Below, one piece after another: positions 13,250 through 25,375 of a DNA stretch of 64,000 nucleotides (positions within the stretch are counted from its first letter, which is position 1; each line of letters opens with the position of its first letter). Origin of the DNA: Osmia lignaria lignaria (taxonomy: Eukaryota; Arthropoda; Insecta; Hymenoptera; Megachilidae); assembly GCF_051020975.1 (NCBI RefSeq), contig NC_135045.1, forward strand, positions 4,776,501-4,840,500. The letters are read 5' to 3'. The notes under the pieces were generated by a model. It was given only the letters and a program-made list of their open reading frames with translations, was not told where the DNA came from and did no database searches. Both the position numbers and the translations under genes were made by a program.

Positions 13250-13740
13250 CTCATCTGCGCGAGGGGGATTATTCGGTGTATGTGGCATCGGAGTGAAAAA
13301 GAGAAAAGAGCGAGAAGACCGGAAGGAAGCGAGTCTAAACGAACCACCAAACCAACACTGTACATAAGAGATATCGCGTTACCGGTGAACAGTAAGATTT
13401 CACGTCATTGTCCCTGTTAACGACGCTCTGGTTGTTCTATTGCGCTAGAATAGCGGTCTCGACGTTCATTCACCCTACTGTCTTGCCATCGATATCGCGT
13501 TATCGCCGACATCGATACCACTGCCACCCTCACCGTCCGATTTCGTGGTAACATCGAACCGCATATCGATTGTTCACGGACCACCCTGGCGGCAGTATGC
13601 AAACGAAGGGGATATCGCAGTCGCAGGATTTCCCGTAGTAGTTCGCTCCTATTTTTTTTTTCTTTTTTCTTCTTTTCCTTTCTATTTGCCCGGGCGATCA
13701 AATAACGAGCAAGTTCTGATTTCGCAGAGCTGCTGATCCT
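13250..13740. promoter_or_regulatory. G+C island with clustered ATCGAT motifs (possible regulatory)
   Basis: CpG-rich block in AT-rich surroundings. ATCGATATCG lies at 13488-13497, ATCGAT at 13511-13516 and again at 13565-13570; GATATCGCGTTA occurs twice (about 13371 and 13491). TATCGATA-like elements (DRE) are a known insect core-promoter and insulator motif, though these copies are not exact. Open frames on both strands do not look real. Regulatory function is inference. Confidence 0.35.
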
Positions 13741-14009
13741 TGTAAACGAACTGCCGTTTCTACGACCGTGGAAAATAATTACGAGAATCGATAAAACGTA
13801 AAGGAAACTTAAAAATAATACTATAGGTACCTACTTTTTTAGCAACGTTTTGGAGCATCAAAATTTTTCTCCTTTTCAAGCTTCATTAGATATTTTAATT
13901 AACGATAGAAAATTAGATAGAATCACTTTGTAAATGAGAATAATATTTAGGATATTGACATTAAAAAAACATAAAATTATCGTAATAATAATTCAAGTTC
14001 AATCTTAAA

Positions 14010-14080
14010 AAATGGAACCATAAAATTTAGAAAATAGAAATAATATGAAATATAGAGTTAAATTAAAATTGGGGCTCTCG
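14010..14080 (-). mobile_element. TTAA element family A, internal fragment
   Basis: In reverse orientation the stretch reads AGAGCCCCAATTTTAATTTAA followed by ATTTTCTAAATTTTA-like sequence, as in the interior of the copies at 36926 and 45863. Neither terminus is preserved. Confidence 0.5.
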
Positions 14081-15100
14081 TTTTGTAAAAATTACAAAAA
14101 CAAAATATTGTCTCTATAACTGAAATAAAACGAGTACATTCCTCAACATGAATACACTTGTTAGTGATGATAAATTGACCCCATAAATTATAATAAATTG
14201 CTTGTTTCTAGCAATAATGAGCATCAAAAGGATCTTAAACGTTTCTTTGCTGAATACATGTATAAGTACCATAAAAATAATGAATGTCACTCACATATGA
14301 ATAATATGACAGTCAAAGCGTTAATAAAAATGACGTTATTGAATAAGAAGAAGTACAAACATCACACAAAGGAGTAAAAAAAAAAAAACACGTGGACGAC
14401 AGAGAAGAAGTATGTCCAACAATTCTTCTCCCACGCAGTTTCGTGTTACGAGACATCGTTCTATCGAGATACAAAATCGTTTCAAGTCCCCGACCACGCG
14501 GTCCATTATCATACATTAACGTCGGCACGAAGAGGTCGCGGGAGGTTCGGTATGCGTGCGCTTATCACGAGATAATCCCTCAATCTTCTAATCTTCTTCA
14601 TTTGAATCGCGGCGTAGAAAGAGAATACATTATTATAGTTTATATTTCGGGTCAAGGGTGACGCGTCTACTCGAGTAGAGTTATCGGCCGCCTCCTTTCA
14701 TTTCACGAAGGTGAAACGCCGAGTACTCATGCGGAGGAGGCGGAAGATCCTCCTTCCTCGGTACAATGGCGTGGGAGGCCAAGGAAAGAGTAACTTGCAA
14801 ATATGCGTACTAAAACATCGTGTGATACCACTTTGATTACCATATTTATTAATCTTTTTCCAAATCCGTGTGTATTTCCCAAACAAATTTAATGTAGATA
14901 ATAAAAAATTTTAACCTTCTGTATTTTAGATTGTAATTGTAATTATTCTGTCTTGCACTTTTGAAACCAGCGTCCAAGAAAGGGTTCTTGGTTTGAAGTT
15001 GTAGACTATAATTTTCTTAATAATCACCTGTAAAAGTACCTTTAGAGTTTTTTTACATTTTTCAAAAGAAATCTCTCTTAATTTTGAGATACAATACAGG

Positions 15101-15122
15101 TTATTCACATTCGTGTGAATAA
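15101..15122. repeat. Perfect 9-bp hairpin with TTCG loop
   Basis: TTATTCACA, TTCG, TGTGAATAA. The stem is perfect on both strands. A UUCG loop is very stable in RNA, but here it is closed by A-U rather than C-G, and nothing in the surroundings suggests a function. Confidence 0.7.
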
Positions 15123-17189
15123 TGATCGATAAATTAGCAAAATCAAGGGTATCGAACAGGAAATGGATGTCAAAACTTGGACAGGTTGTCGGGGCAGATT
15201 ATAAACCTTCATCGGAGAAAAGAAAAGAGGTCACCGTTTATCGTCGTCGAGCTATTATGAAGCGTTTTGCTGCTGTAATTGGCGTGTTCTTCGTTCTACT
15301 TCGACTTAACTGAAACTAATGCATCGTAAAGTGAAAAAGAATTGTTGAACCCGGATCTTACGTTCGTCGAACGATCGTTTTATCTATCCAGTTATCTCGG
15401 TCGTTAGGAAATCCTTGTTTTACACGTTTAATATTAGAAAATAACTATTGCCAATTATTGACTCTGTTTCATTGCAATCGCGTCCTTATATCCTTATTTT
15501 CATAATAAGTTGCATTACTTGGCTAAAATTTGGAGAATATAATTTTAAAAAATATTCTATATCCTCCGGTGCCTAATTTGACATTGACTGATTTGTTAAT
15601 TTAATTAATTTATACAACTTAATTACATTACCCAAAACGTTCAAATGATTGGATAATAAGCACCTGTATACAAAATCTCAAAACTTCTGAAGATAAAAAT
15701 ACTTAATTATGCACAAGATAAAAAATTATTTCAAAATAGGTGCCTCTGAAACTTCATCTTACTAGCAAAGGATAAGAGTGCTCTTGAAAGACACTTCTTC
15801 CAACGATTATCCTCTAATTTCAAGAAGTATCAGAAGCATCTTATAAAATAATTTGATACCTGTTCCCTATAAAGTGAAACGAGTCGAAGGATCTATGCTA
15901 ATGAAATCACTAGACGAATGAGAGCAGACATTAAGAAAGAACAAAGGAAAAACGACGAGGAATCCCGTCGAAAGCATAGAATCTTACTGTAGAAGGGGAG
16001 GATAACGCAGCAAGATAAAAAGGAAATCGACGAAGATGAGGAGAGCGATGTTTGCACGCCCACGCGTGCCGTCTTAATTACGACAGGGCCGGTTTTACGA
16101 TTATACCGTTTCGAGAAGCTCGACCGTCGGCTTATTTCCTTTTATGGCTGGCGTTAAAAAGTAATTGGGACGAAAACGGTCGTGGAAGCACGAACGATAA
16201 CCTTAATGACAATCGCGTATGCAAACGTTTCTATGAACATGCCTGCAATACGATCAGCCATGAAATAAGCTAACTATTAATCCTTGAGTAGACTCTAGCT
16301 TATTCGGCAAAATTGGGGTTGTTTATTGCAGAAATCAACTAAAATTTAAGTGGAAAATTTGGTACTTGACATTTAGTACTCAGGTATCTAACGAGTAATT
16401 CGGGTACCCGGGTAATTTTTGTCTACCCGGATATCTCACAAGTAACCCGTATACTTTTTGGAAGCCCAACTACAAAGAGCACTTTTCACTTCTTTAGAGA
16501 AATTAATTACTTCGCTAAATGAATGTCTACTCTAAATTCATTAAAATAAAACCTTAAGTAATAACTAGCACTTATATACTCGTTTCGACTTAACATAATC
16601 TACTTCGTCATCAACATTTTTACCATTATAAATATTGATATGAAATTACCATGACTAGATTTTCCAGAAAAAAGGAAAACACGATTGAAGATAATAATAT
16701 CGCTTGACACTCGTAAATTATAAGCTCTATACCGTGGTGATGATAATTCTTCGTGCTTCTTGCGAACGAATACATTAGTGTCGGTTACGTGACGAATGGA
16801 CGATTTTACAGTGAACGCGAGCGGGACTCGTTTAATTTCCGGAAAACAGAGCCGTGAAACGCGAACCGTTTCAGGGAATGAGAAATGTTAAGTCGGTGAA
16901 AATTCGACATAATTTTTTGCAGATGGCGAAAAGTTAATTGCATTCGCCATCTGCGGCAAGTCATCGACCGCGAATTCTTTTTTCACCGATGTCGCTATTG
17001 AGAAAATTGAAGTACCCGCTGACGAGCTGTACGATGATAAATGCATTCATATTTCAACGAGTGAAAGGGTTCAATCTAGCTGAGCACATGGTAATTTTGT
17101 ATCGACCTACTGCTTTACACGTTTCGTTGGAAACCAGAATTGAAGTGTAGTTACAAGAACATCAAAATGTAAAAGAACTTCTTTTTCTC

Positions 17190-17640
17190 TCTTAATAATG
17201 TTTATTTATACGGCCATTATTTTTCTTCATTGAAGTATTTATTTGAAACCTTTCTGGAAATATCATGTTTTGAAAAAAATGTTCTTTTTTTAATATACTG
17301 TTATTAAACTGAATTCCATACGTTTTATTGTATACAATTTTCAATTTATTCATTTATATTGTACTTCATATTGAGTCTGGTTGACACTACACGTTTTATT
17401 CATAAAATTCTTTTTTATTAAATAATGATTATTTATAAGGCTATTAATATTATTCAGTGAAGTGTGCAATTGATAAATTGTTATATTGTTTTATAATTTT
17501 GTTCTTTTAATATATTGTTATTAAATGAAACATATTTCAGTTTAAATTCCGTATGCTTGATTGTATACAATTTTCAGTTTATTCATTTTTATTGTGTTTG
17601 GTAGTATACACGTTTTATTCATTATATTTAAATTAGTTTG
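17190..17640. repeat. Diverged tandem duplication, about 220-233 bp
   Basis: The order AATAATG...ATTTATA, TTAATATACTGTTATTAAA, TTGTATACAATTTTCA, TTTATTCATTT, ACACGTTTTATTC appears twice. The TGTATACAA block is at 17329 and 17562 (spacing 233) and the CGTTTTATTC block at 17392 and 17611 (spacing 219), so indels have accumulated. Confidence 0.75.
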
Positions 17641-18135
17641 AATAAGTCTTTTATTGCTGATATTCGATTTCTTCCTCTAAAATATGCAGGTATCTACATT
17701 TAGTGATAATTATTCTATTTATCTAATTAGAAATATTCGTATTATTTACTTGAAGCTATAAATAATAGAAAATAAAAGTATTTTCAAAATATTAGATAAA
17801 CTTGAGCTTTCCTCGAGCCAGTATCGAGATTCACTAAGAAAGAGATTCACTAGACAAACGACTAAATTATTTAACCCATCAACACTATCCCAGACCGTAA
17901 CGCCCTTTCTTTTCCATCAACAACCCATAACAAAATTTCCAAGCTTAAAGCATCTCGTATTTCTCAACGAGCCAATCAATTTACGAAAAAAATTTCTGTC
18001 CATTGAACGTGCAATAAAGCAAGAAAAGACGCCGTAGCGAAAGAACAATCAAAGGGTTATTTTTAACACAAGAATCATAGCCCGTTGAACCTTGAATTGC
18101 AGAAGGGTAAAGAAAGATATGTTGACGTGTTTCAG

Positions 18136-18416
18136 GTGAGAAAAGTGTGCGGTCGTTCGGAGCTGCAGCCATCGAACGAAGGGTCCGTTACGGGTTCGGA
18201 TGCAGCTGCAACGGGGAAATCGACGTCGAACAACTTGGAGATGCACGCAGCTGCATCGGCTGGCACGCATAGAACAGTACCAACTCAGTTGTACGTGCAG
18301 CTGGGTAATTTCTTGGCCAGTGTCGTCAGATCAAGGACCTTCTACGGCACTTTGGCCGACACGATCTGCGAAGAGTATCCTGACAAACGATGCTGGAATG
18401 GCGAACGCGTCGGAGA
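18136..18416 (+). CDS. Glypican (dally type), internal exon
   Basis: Part of a GPI-anchored heparan-sulphate proteoglycan core. In Drosophila, Dally acts at the cell surface as co-receptor and distributor for Dpp/BMP, Wingless and other ligands. The exon encodes about 93 residues. KVCG near its start, TICEEYP, and RCWNGERVGE match the last cysteines of the glypican core; human GPC3 has the same order (a Leu-Cys, a Tyr-Ile-Cys and an LCWNG). A hydrophilic Ser/Thr/Ala-rich insert separates the first cysteine from QLGNFLASVV. The start is placed after GTGTTTCAG at 18127-18135, in phase 0; an alternative acceptor at 18102 would add eleven codons in frame. The end is at the GTGAGT donor (18417), leaving GA of a split Glu codon. 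The resemblance is to the GPC3/GPC5/Dally branch rather than GPC4/GPC6/Dlp. Earlier exons are outside the window. Confidence 0.92.
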
Positions 18417-18493
18417 GTGAGTACACTTGTTGTTTTATCTTTCATATTTGTCTGCACGTTCATTTGAGATCCTCAGAAAAATATGCACCGTGG

Positions 18494-18950
18494 TTAACCC
18501 TTTGACTGCTGCGGATGCACATGTGCCTCCAGTAAAGGCTGTCAGTGTAGACTGCACTCATATCGTCACCTGATATGATCAGCATTGTAACTAGTTTATG
18601 CTAGGTTTATAGAAGAGCGATTTACAAATTTATTGACTCTATTTTTTTACATCTGCTAGTGTAACAAGCTTTTGAGTATAGCTTTTTTCTTTTCTTTTGA
18701 GTATTTTTAAATTTTAAACAAAATATTTTTTATAATTCAATATATAATCTTTTTTAAGACAAAAGTTAAGAAATGTAGAGTTATAATGTTTCATTTTTAA
18801 ATAATTCCTGGACAGAAAGAAAATTTTCTCAAATACGTTTGTATTATAGTTAAAAAGCAATGTAGTAAAAGTTAGTGTTGTTCATATCAGGTGTCGATAT
18901 GTATATTTGGCGATTGTTTCTATCTGGTACATATGATTACCTAGAAATTA
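18494..18950 (+). mobile_element. TTAA element with long degenerate inverted repeats
   Basis: Starts TTAACCCTTTGACTGCTGCG. An internal arm (18559-18580, CATATCGTCACCTGATATGA) is inverted at 18881-18901 (TTCATATCAGGTGTCGATATG) with one mismatch in the core. Outward, CACATGTGCCTCCAG is mirrored loosely by CTGGTACATATGATT at about 18926. The right TTAA is not preserved. The interior (ATTGTAACTAGTTTATGCTA, then AAGAAATGTAGAGTTA, then GTTTGTATTATAG) recurs at 44140-44265. Best read as a decayed non-autonomous transposon, 80 bp downstream of the exon. Confidence 0.6.
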
Positions 18951-19079
18951 TCAGTGTTTGTTACTAATTGCATATAGTCAAGGACCCAGTTTCTGATCAC
19001 TTAAGAGTAACTATATATCACGGTTTTTTTAACGTGCAAGTAAAAATATTAATCAAATTCGAAAAACTTTATTATTCGA

Positions 19080-19260
19080 ATAAATCTATGATGATGTTAA
19101 TTTTTAAAAAATAGGAAATTAATTAGGAGAAATGATATAATTTGTAATTATTAAATATTATAAAATTTAGTGGTAAACTGGAAAATAGATACAAATATAG
19201 GAAAATATTCGTTACATTTCATTTTCCCCAGGGAAGTCTACGAGGAAGGTACTCACCCTC
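19080..19260 (+). repeat. Fragment related to the TA-type element at 25376
   Basis: AATTATTAAATATTATAAAA followed by TTTAGT, then CCCCAGGGAAGTCTACGAGG, parallels 26270-26460, where the same AT block precedes a CCCTCGGGA block. No termini are visible. Confidence 0.45.
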
Positions 19261-19974
19261 ATATTTAGCAGTCAGAAAGTTAAAAAAATATTTATTTTCA
19301 AAATATAAATCATTAATAGTTGAGAATTTTGAACTTTAGGGTACTTCATTTAAATTTTAGCAAATTTGCATATGACTGCATTCGTTTAACAGAACCGGTA
19401 CATACAGAATGACTCATTTTAATCCTTTCACCCAATTATGTTCCAAATTATTTGTTATTCGAAAAGTGTTTCAAGTGAAACTTACTTTTTATCGAAGAGG
19501 GTAATTCATAAAAGTAGGACCGGTATCTTGTGAAGTGTCGTGATAAACAGCCGCTTCTGCTTCGAGTGTATTCCCAGTTTATGTCTTCGGCGACGGAAGC
19601 ATTAAAGTCGTATTCGAATTCGTACGTGGACTTTTACGAGCCACGGCACTTTTAACGTCGTCGATCCTTCTTGGAACGACAAAACGTCGCCGAACGACAA
19701 TACATGATGCTTTGAACCTCTTTTACACTTGGCTGTAAATACGGGATTTACTAACGCGTTAGGAGATTTCACTATTCAACCCTCGAATAACGGAGATGAG
19801 TCTTTGTTGATTTAATCAATGATTTACAATTTAAATTTTAAAGCCACTAATTTTACAACAAAATTGTCCAATGTTGCTCTGATAAGTATGGGTTTTCATA
19901 ATTTTTGAAATTTCAAATACGCCGTTCTGAAATATCTAAAAATAGGCAAAATTTAAAAATTTTGATTTTTTGGA

Positions 19975-20035
19975 AACATATATCTGGACCTCAGATGTCA
20001 CTTTTTTGAAAAAATGACATTTTACATGTATCTTG
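19975..20035 (+). repeat. Dispersed repeat shared with IPMK intron 2
   Basis: ATATATCTGGACCTCAG followed by TTTTTTGAAAAAATGACATTTT resembles 61599-61660 (ATATATCTGGACCCCAG, then TTTTCGAAAAAATCATTTTT). Each copy also folds into a short hairpin around the GAAAAAAT block. Two copies 41 kb apart suggest an interspersed element. Confidence 0.5.
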
Positions 20036-20219
20036 TATCAAATTCTTCATTCTTCCTGATAGTAAATTTTTGAAAAGTAGAATAATTAAAATATAATTAA
20101 AATAATTAAAATATAGTAGAATAAGTAAAATATTTTCACAAGAAATTGAATATTTAGTTAAGTCAAGAAACCTAGTTTCATGAAAAATGCAAAAGAAGAA
20201 AACTTCTGAAGACAATTCC

Positions 20220-20640
20220 GTCTATGAATAATTCGTTTCATTCTTCTTTCGTCGCCGGAGAACAGGTGCATCGCGTATCGATAAATGGTTCGCCATTGGA
20301 AAGGGTTCGTAAGAGAAACGTGTTGGTTCACAGTATGCTTGAAACATGTTCGTCAATGATCGAGTCATCGTTCCGGAACGATTTCCAAGCACGTACACGG
20401 TTCTCCTCGTTGCCGGTTGATTCTTTTCTCGGTTTCTCTGTCGATCTGTCTCTCCCTATCAAAGGCGAGTGGCGAACAGCTTTAGCTCGCGATAGAATCG
20501 CCGTGGTAGACGCATCGGGCAAAAATGAGCTGCATCAGAAGTGCAAAGAGGAGGAGCAAAGACATTTGCATCCCGTGACTGGACTTTGGATTTCGAACAA
20601 AGTTACGCCGACTCAAGGCGGGAATTTGTAATGTTCGACT
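20220..20640. other. G+C-rich island in the intron
   Basis: CpG-containing block with a 135-codon + frame (20224-20631) and a shorter - frame. The + frame has no family resemblance, no hydrophobic or cysteine pattern, and no paired splice sites that I can see. Treated as non-coding. Confidence 0.45.
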
Positions 20641-21178
20641 CATGTTTCACCGTTTTATTTTTTACCTTTATGGATGTGTATTGCGTCTGTACAATTAAGG
20701 GCGTTACGTGCATCGTGTGAGCTTCTCAGACACAAATTAGCATATTAATTGCAAAGATTTTTTGGACAGAATTATAGAGGGTGTTTCAAAAAATTTATAG
20801 GATTTTTAAGATTTATAAAAAAATGTTCACTAATTGCAAGAAATAAAATAAATAATATATTTTATACCACGCCACTTAATTATGATATTAAAATTAGGAT
20901 TTCTGAGATTTAAACAAAAAAATATTTATTAATCGTATGGAATAAAATAAATAATTCTATAACACAATACAGAATTGTAATATCAAAATGATTTTTTTCA
21001 AATTCAAATGTGACCTGGTTTATATTTGATACTATAGAGTATCAAGTGTCCGTCAAAATGTTTCATATGCAGAAGGAAAAACGTGCTCCAAAAACAGAAC
21101 AAAGACATTTTGACGCATAGTGACAAAGTTATTTAAACGCGTGCAAATTTGAAACGGGAAGGCTGTCAACCGAGTGCA

Positions 21179-21600
21179 GAGTCAATCGTGATCTACACCT
21201 ACAAAATGTGTCCAACGAAATTTTTACTTAAAACTAGGCGTATCACTTTTTAAACGAAAATGTTTCATACACTGAAAGATACTATTCAAGTAATAGTTTA
21301 AAATTTAGAAAATGCAAATAATATAAAATATAAAATTAAATTGAAATTATGCCTGTTTCAGTAAGATTTGCAAATGCTATTTATTGTAATTTTTTATATC
21401 AATTCAAATAAAATTAATAAGAATTTTTTTACATTAAAGGATCAATTTTAACATTAATATTAACAAAATTAGGCAAAAAGGAAAATGAACTTTGATACCA
21501 TTCCTCTGAACAATATTTGTAGATTACAATGTTACATAAGCAAAAAAAGTTTTGAATTTGATATATTACCTCAAAGTTACACTGGTCCATAGGGGGTTAA
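21179..21600 (-). mobile_element. TTAA element family A, reverse copy
   Basis: On the - strand it begins at the TTAA of 21597-21600 (TTAACCCCCTATGGACCAGT), has the family interior at about 21300-21360 and reaches the palindrome-like right-end motif at 21179-21194 (GAGTCAATCGTGATCT on the + strand). It is longer than the 131-180 bp copies, so it probably holds an insertion. The right TTAA is lost. Confidence 0.5.
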
Positions 21601-22409
21601 AATAAATTGTAAAGTATTCTAAAAAGAAAATTCGCGTAAAATCGTTTGAACGTGACATTTCAATTAATATGCAGGCGGTTTGAATCATGCAGCAAAGGAA
21701 TCGCGAGCGGAATAATAACAGAGAGAACCGATGTGTAAAAATTCTTGAATTCGGTTGCATCTCGTAACAGCGTAATTAGAACGTGAATCGTTCCCATTCG
21801 AAACAACGCGTCGAGAGAGAATGGGCGACTGCATGCAAATTCTACTGTGATTAATGTAAATCATTCTGGACAACAGTTTTACTTGCACCATTAATGCAAC
21901 GTTCTCGTGTAAATGGTATTAAAACGAAACTTATTATTTGCTAATTAGAACGAACGTGTGAAGTCAAGTTAAAACGTCAAGTGATTATCAAGTTGGAATT
22001 AAATATTTTTTTAATTAAAATTACAATTCAGTACAATTTGATATTTTATTAGAACATATATTTTTACTTTTCTTTCAAATCAATACTTGAATAAAACACA
22101 TGTATTCTCGAAAAAGGTGCCTTTTGAATGAACGGTGTATACGATTGCAGAATTTTTGATTTTGGTAAAACAAAAAATCGAATTTTGTGTGTGAACTCTT
22201 TTATACTCTCTGTCCTTTGACAGAAGTTCAATTTATTTCTCTACAGATTGACGATGAAAAAGGAATGGTGAAATTTTTCATAGTTTTTCATGCACAAATT
22301 TCTCTTTTATTTTGGAATATTTTTTCAATAGCAAACATGCAACAAAAATATTCATATAATACCTACGCCAAAATATTTCTCGCTACAACTAAAATTTGAT
22401 AAACAAAAT

Positions 22410-22642
22410 TGTTTCCGGCAAGGACAACCGTAGCGAAGGGGTTGAAAATTGGGAAATTAGGCTTTCCACTTGTTACTTTATGAAATTAATATAATACTTT
22501 GAATTTTTCTATAATTTTTTTCTTTTAAATATTAATACTAAATTTATAGTGACGGTGGTCACCGCAGTATTCAAATTTATATACACACGGCCAATATTTT
22601 CCAACGGAATTGAAATATTTCAAAATCTTGTCGAAGGGTTAA
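22410..22642. repeat. Possible TTAA-ended segment
   Basis: GTAGCGAAGGGGTTGA at about 22430 and TGTCGAAGGGTTAA ending at 22642 are similar right-end-like sequences in the same orientation, with GTGACGGTGGTCACCGC between them at about 22550. The arrangement suggests nested or duplicated ends of a TTAA-class element, but no clean pair of inverted ends is seen. Confidence 0.3.
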
Positions 22643-23344
22643 AATTTACGATTGTTTGTTGCCGATACAAAACCAGAGACTCGGCTTTGTTTTCTTGTTG
22701 CTGAATGAACAATTGCCAATGTTGTTATTCAAAACATGACGAAGTGCAACGTTCATTGTCGTGTGCGCAAAATAAAATATAAAACACTGTAGAGACAAAA
22801 CAGTATTCCCATTTTGTCGAGGGAAAACAGACACGTACCTGCTGTCGGTTGCAGGCATCGGCACGTTTGATTCTGTTCTTTGTTACGTGTTTGACTTCGA
22901 AACCGCAGGAGAAAAATGAAAGTGAAGAAAGAGAGGCAAGAAAAATCGCCACATGTTGCACAATGTGAAGTGTTCGAAGAAGACGATATTCTGCACACGT
23001 CACCGTCGAAGAAAGAATAGCTAAATCGCGAAGATGGATAAATAAAAGGGGAGGAACGTGTATCGCGTACGATTTCGTATCGTATCTAAGAGGACTTTCA
23101 ATGCAAACATTGTAATTATCGCAAATAAAATGACACTGTTGTACTTGGTTTTAAACATGCCCGATGAATGGAAACAAGCGAGATCAAAGAGCTTCATTTA
23201 TACCGAGACGTGACGTTTATCTATTAGGTGCTGTAGAAAGTTCATGCAACTTATAAACAGAGACATATTTCGTACGCTATTTAAGACCTCTATCAACACG
23301 AAAGTAGTTTCCCTCATTTTTTCTTTTTTTTATGAAACAGTAAT

Positions 23345-23720
23345 AACCCTTTAACTGGAGAACCAATGTACCAAAAGCTTTTTCACGCGTCTCGCCAAAT
23401 GAATTATAACGAGTTAATTCGTCACGTCCAGTCGAAAAGGCTAAAATTATATCAAGTTAAATTGAATTTATGTGGGTTAGGTTCAAAGTTCCATGACTAG
23501 GTTACTCGTCATGTTCACTGGGGAAGGATTTTCCAATGACGAGTTAACTCGTCGTCACCAGTTAAAAACTTAAAAGTGTATCGAGTTTAAGTTTACACGA
23601 TGTTCCAACGAGGATTTAACATGTTATGTGCACTGGGAATGCATTTCCCGATGACGAATTAACTCGTTATATGAAGTAGGAAAATTGTATGTCCCAATGA
23701 CAAGTTAACTCGGCATCCCC
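23345..23720. repeat. Cluster of GTTAAC-centred palindromes
   Basis: A perfect 16-bp palindrome GACGAGTTAACTCGTC at 23538-23553 has three variant copies: AACGAGTTAATTCGTC (about 23408), GACGAATTAACTCGTT (23653-23668) and GACAAGTTAACTCGGC (23699-23714). Centres are 130, 115 and 46 bp apart. Three are preceded by a TTCC- or TCCC-containing block and AATGAC or GATGAC, so the units are related tandem copies. The block opens with AACCCTTTAACTGG, like the TTAA-class ends nearby. Confidence 0.7.
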
Positions 23721-24378
23721 CGTTAGTCTAAGATCTTAGAATATTTATTAAAATTTCATAAAAACTGAAAAGAAATTAATTAATTATGCAATTAACTACG
23801 TGTAAAATAAATGTATACACAATAATATATTCAAAACGTTTAAAAGTCTTTAAATTTTCTTTAAATTTAATTTTAAAATCAATTTTAATAAATCTAAAAA
23901 TTTTGTTATACGTAACAAATTGATGCAAGTTGCAATAAAAATTATAATGAATCACGTGTCGAACACCTTGAAGTATCTGTACAAGTATGATAAATTGAAA
24001 GGAACGTTCGATGCAAACTTGGCAATGGTACGACAGTTACAAAACGTTTATTTTTGTTAACTCTAATTTGCATAAACGTTGGAAAAACACTTGAGTTATA
24101 AATTACGATTGCGGTATTGAATCTCAAAATTTAATTGGATATTATTTTAATTTACTTAATGTATATTATTTATAATGAGATACAACAATTTATCTTAATA
24201 TATTTATATTTTCGTACTCAAGTGACAATAACAAGACGAATGAAGAAAAAAAGAAAAAAATTTGTGAGATTGTTCATTTACCTTATGACAATGGAAAATA
24301 ACATCACCAATAAATATACTTAACTTAATATTTTCAACATAAATAATACAAGCAAACTGTCTACAATATGAAAATCAT

Positions 24379-24546
24379 TAACACTTTGACTGACACAATA
24401 AAAATGGGCATTGCTTTGGGGGACGTATTGAAGTTCTAATTAGTAACAATAGGAATAATTTCCAAATTTTTAATTTCAATCTTTTATATGCTATTTTACA
24501 TTATTTATCAAGCATGCCAGTGGTCTCCATGGCATTTAACGTGTTA
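24379..24546 (+). mobile_element. TTAA element family B, possible full copy
   Basis: Begins TTAACACTTTGACTGACACA with AATAAAAATGGGCATTGC following, and could end at ATTTAACGTGTTAA (24533-24546). Left-end sequence matches 10285-10352. The proposed inverted end agrees well only over GTGTTAA, so the right boundary is tentative. No coding capacity. Confidence 0.45.
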
Positions 24547-24639
24547 AAATCGTCTAATTAAGAGTACATTTTTAAGAGCCATAACATACTCCATTAATAG
24601 GGGAAGAGTTAACAAGCCCTGAAAAATAGCGACAACTTA

Positions 24640-25340
24640 AATTACCATTGAATTGTGTTACAAATGCGACCTGCGTTTGTCACGTCCGAGTCATAAGCTG
24701 TACCAGTGGTACGACTCCGTGTTGCAAAGCAAAGGGTTGAGCGGTAAGAGAGAAAGAAACAGACGATGCTATAGAAGAGAAAGAGCGACGAGGATGGAAA
24801 ACGAGCGAAAAATAGCATAGGAAATCTTGCGACATCGTGACCTCGTAGCTGAAGCGTTTGGCCACGTTCGCGGCGAACGCATCGGTCCACCTTACATCTC
24901 TCTCGATTCCTTTGCCCCGGTTTCACTTCCTCTCTACCGCTTGCACGCGTATGCACAAGTGATTATACGTATTCAACGTATGCATATATAGGACGGAGAG
25001 GAAAGTAGGCGACGTCGCGGCGCCCGTTTGCTCTCGTTGCCAGACTCTTTGGCGGCTCGGCGTACCACAGGCTGCCCCGATTCTCTTCTCCTCCCTCGCA
25101 TCCCCTGACCCATCTGATAGTTTCTCGCGATGCCTTCCCTCTGCACCATCCACCGTCTTATTTCTATCGTGTCAGACTGCAAAGCTGCGTTTCGACACTC
25201 TATTTGTTCTTCCACCCACGCGTTACCGCCTCGAATGACCATTGCAGAAGCTCCGGTTGCTTCTTCGTCTTTCCTTTCATACGTACTATCATTTGTCACG
25301 GCGATACGAATCAGAGATTGGTTCATCATTGGGTAGGTTT
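24640..25340. other. G+C-rich island, about 700 bp
   Basis: The longest CpG-rich block in the big glypican intron. Several open frames on both strands, up to 118 codons, overlap each other and show no conserved domain. GTACCAGTGGTAC near 24698 is a short inverted repeat. Enhancer or alternative promoter are possibilities; nothing in the sequence decides. Confidence 0.45.
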
Positions 25341-25375
25341 CTTGGGAAGGTGATGATTATCGTACCTTGACCGAG

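Larger units (their letters stand above)
13741..18135. other. Non-coding stretch upstream of the first visible glypican exon
   Basis: No additional exon could be recognised, although the N-terminal cysteine-rich glypican domain must be encoded further upstream. A family A fragment is at 14010-14080; G+C-richer patches are at 14390-14790 and 15890-16270; a UUCG hairpin is at 15101-15122; a diverged duplication occupies 17190-17640. Confidence 0.55.

Noticed and set aside
20224..20631. 135-codon + frame inside the large glypican intron as a nested gene or extra exon
   Set aside because: The downstream exon at 42357 joins 18416 perfectly in phase; the frame has no glypican or other similarity.
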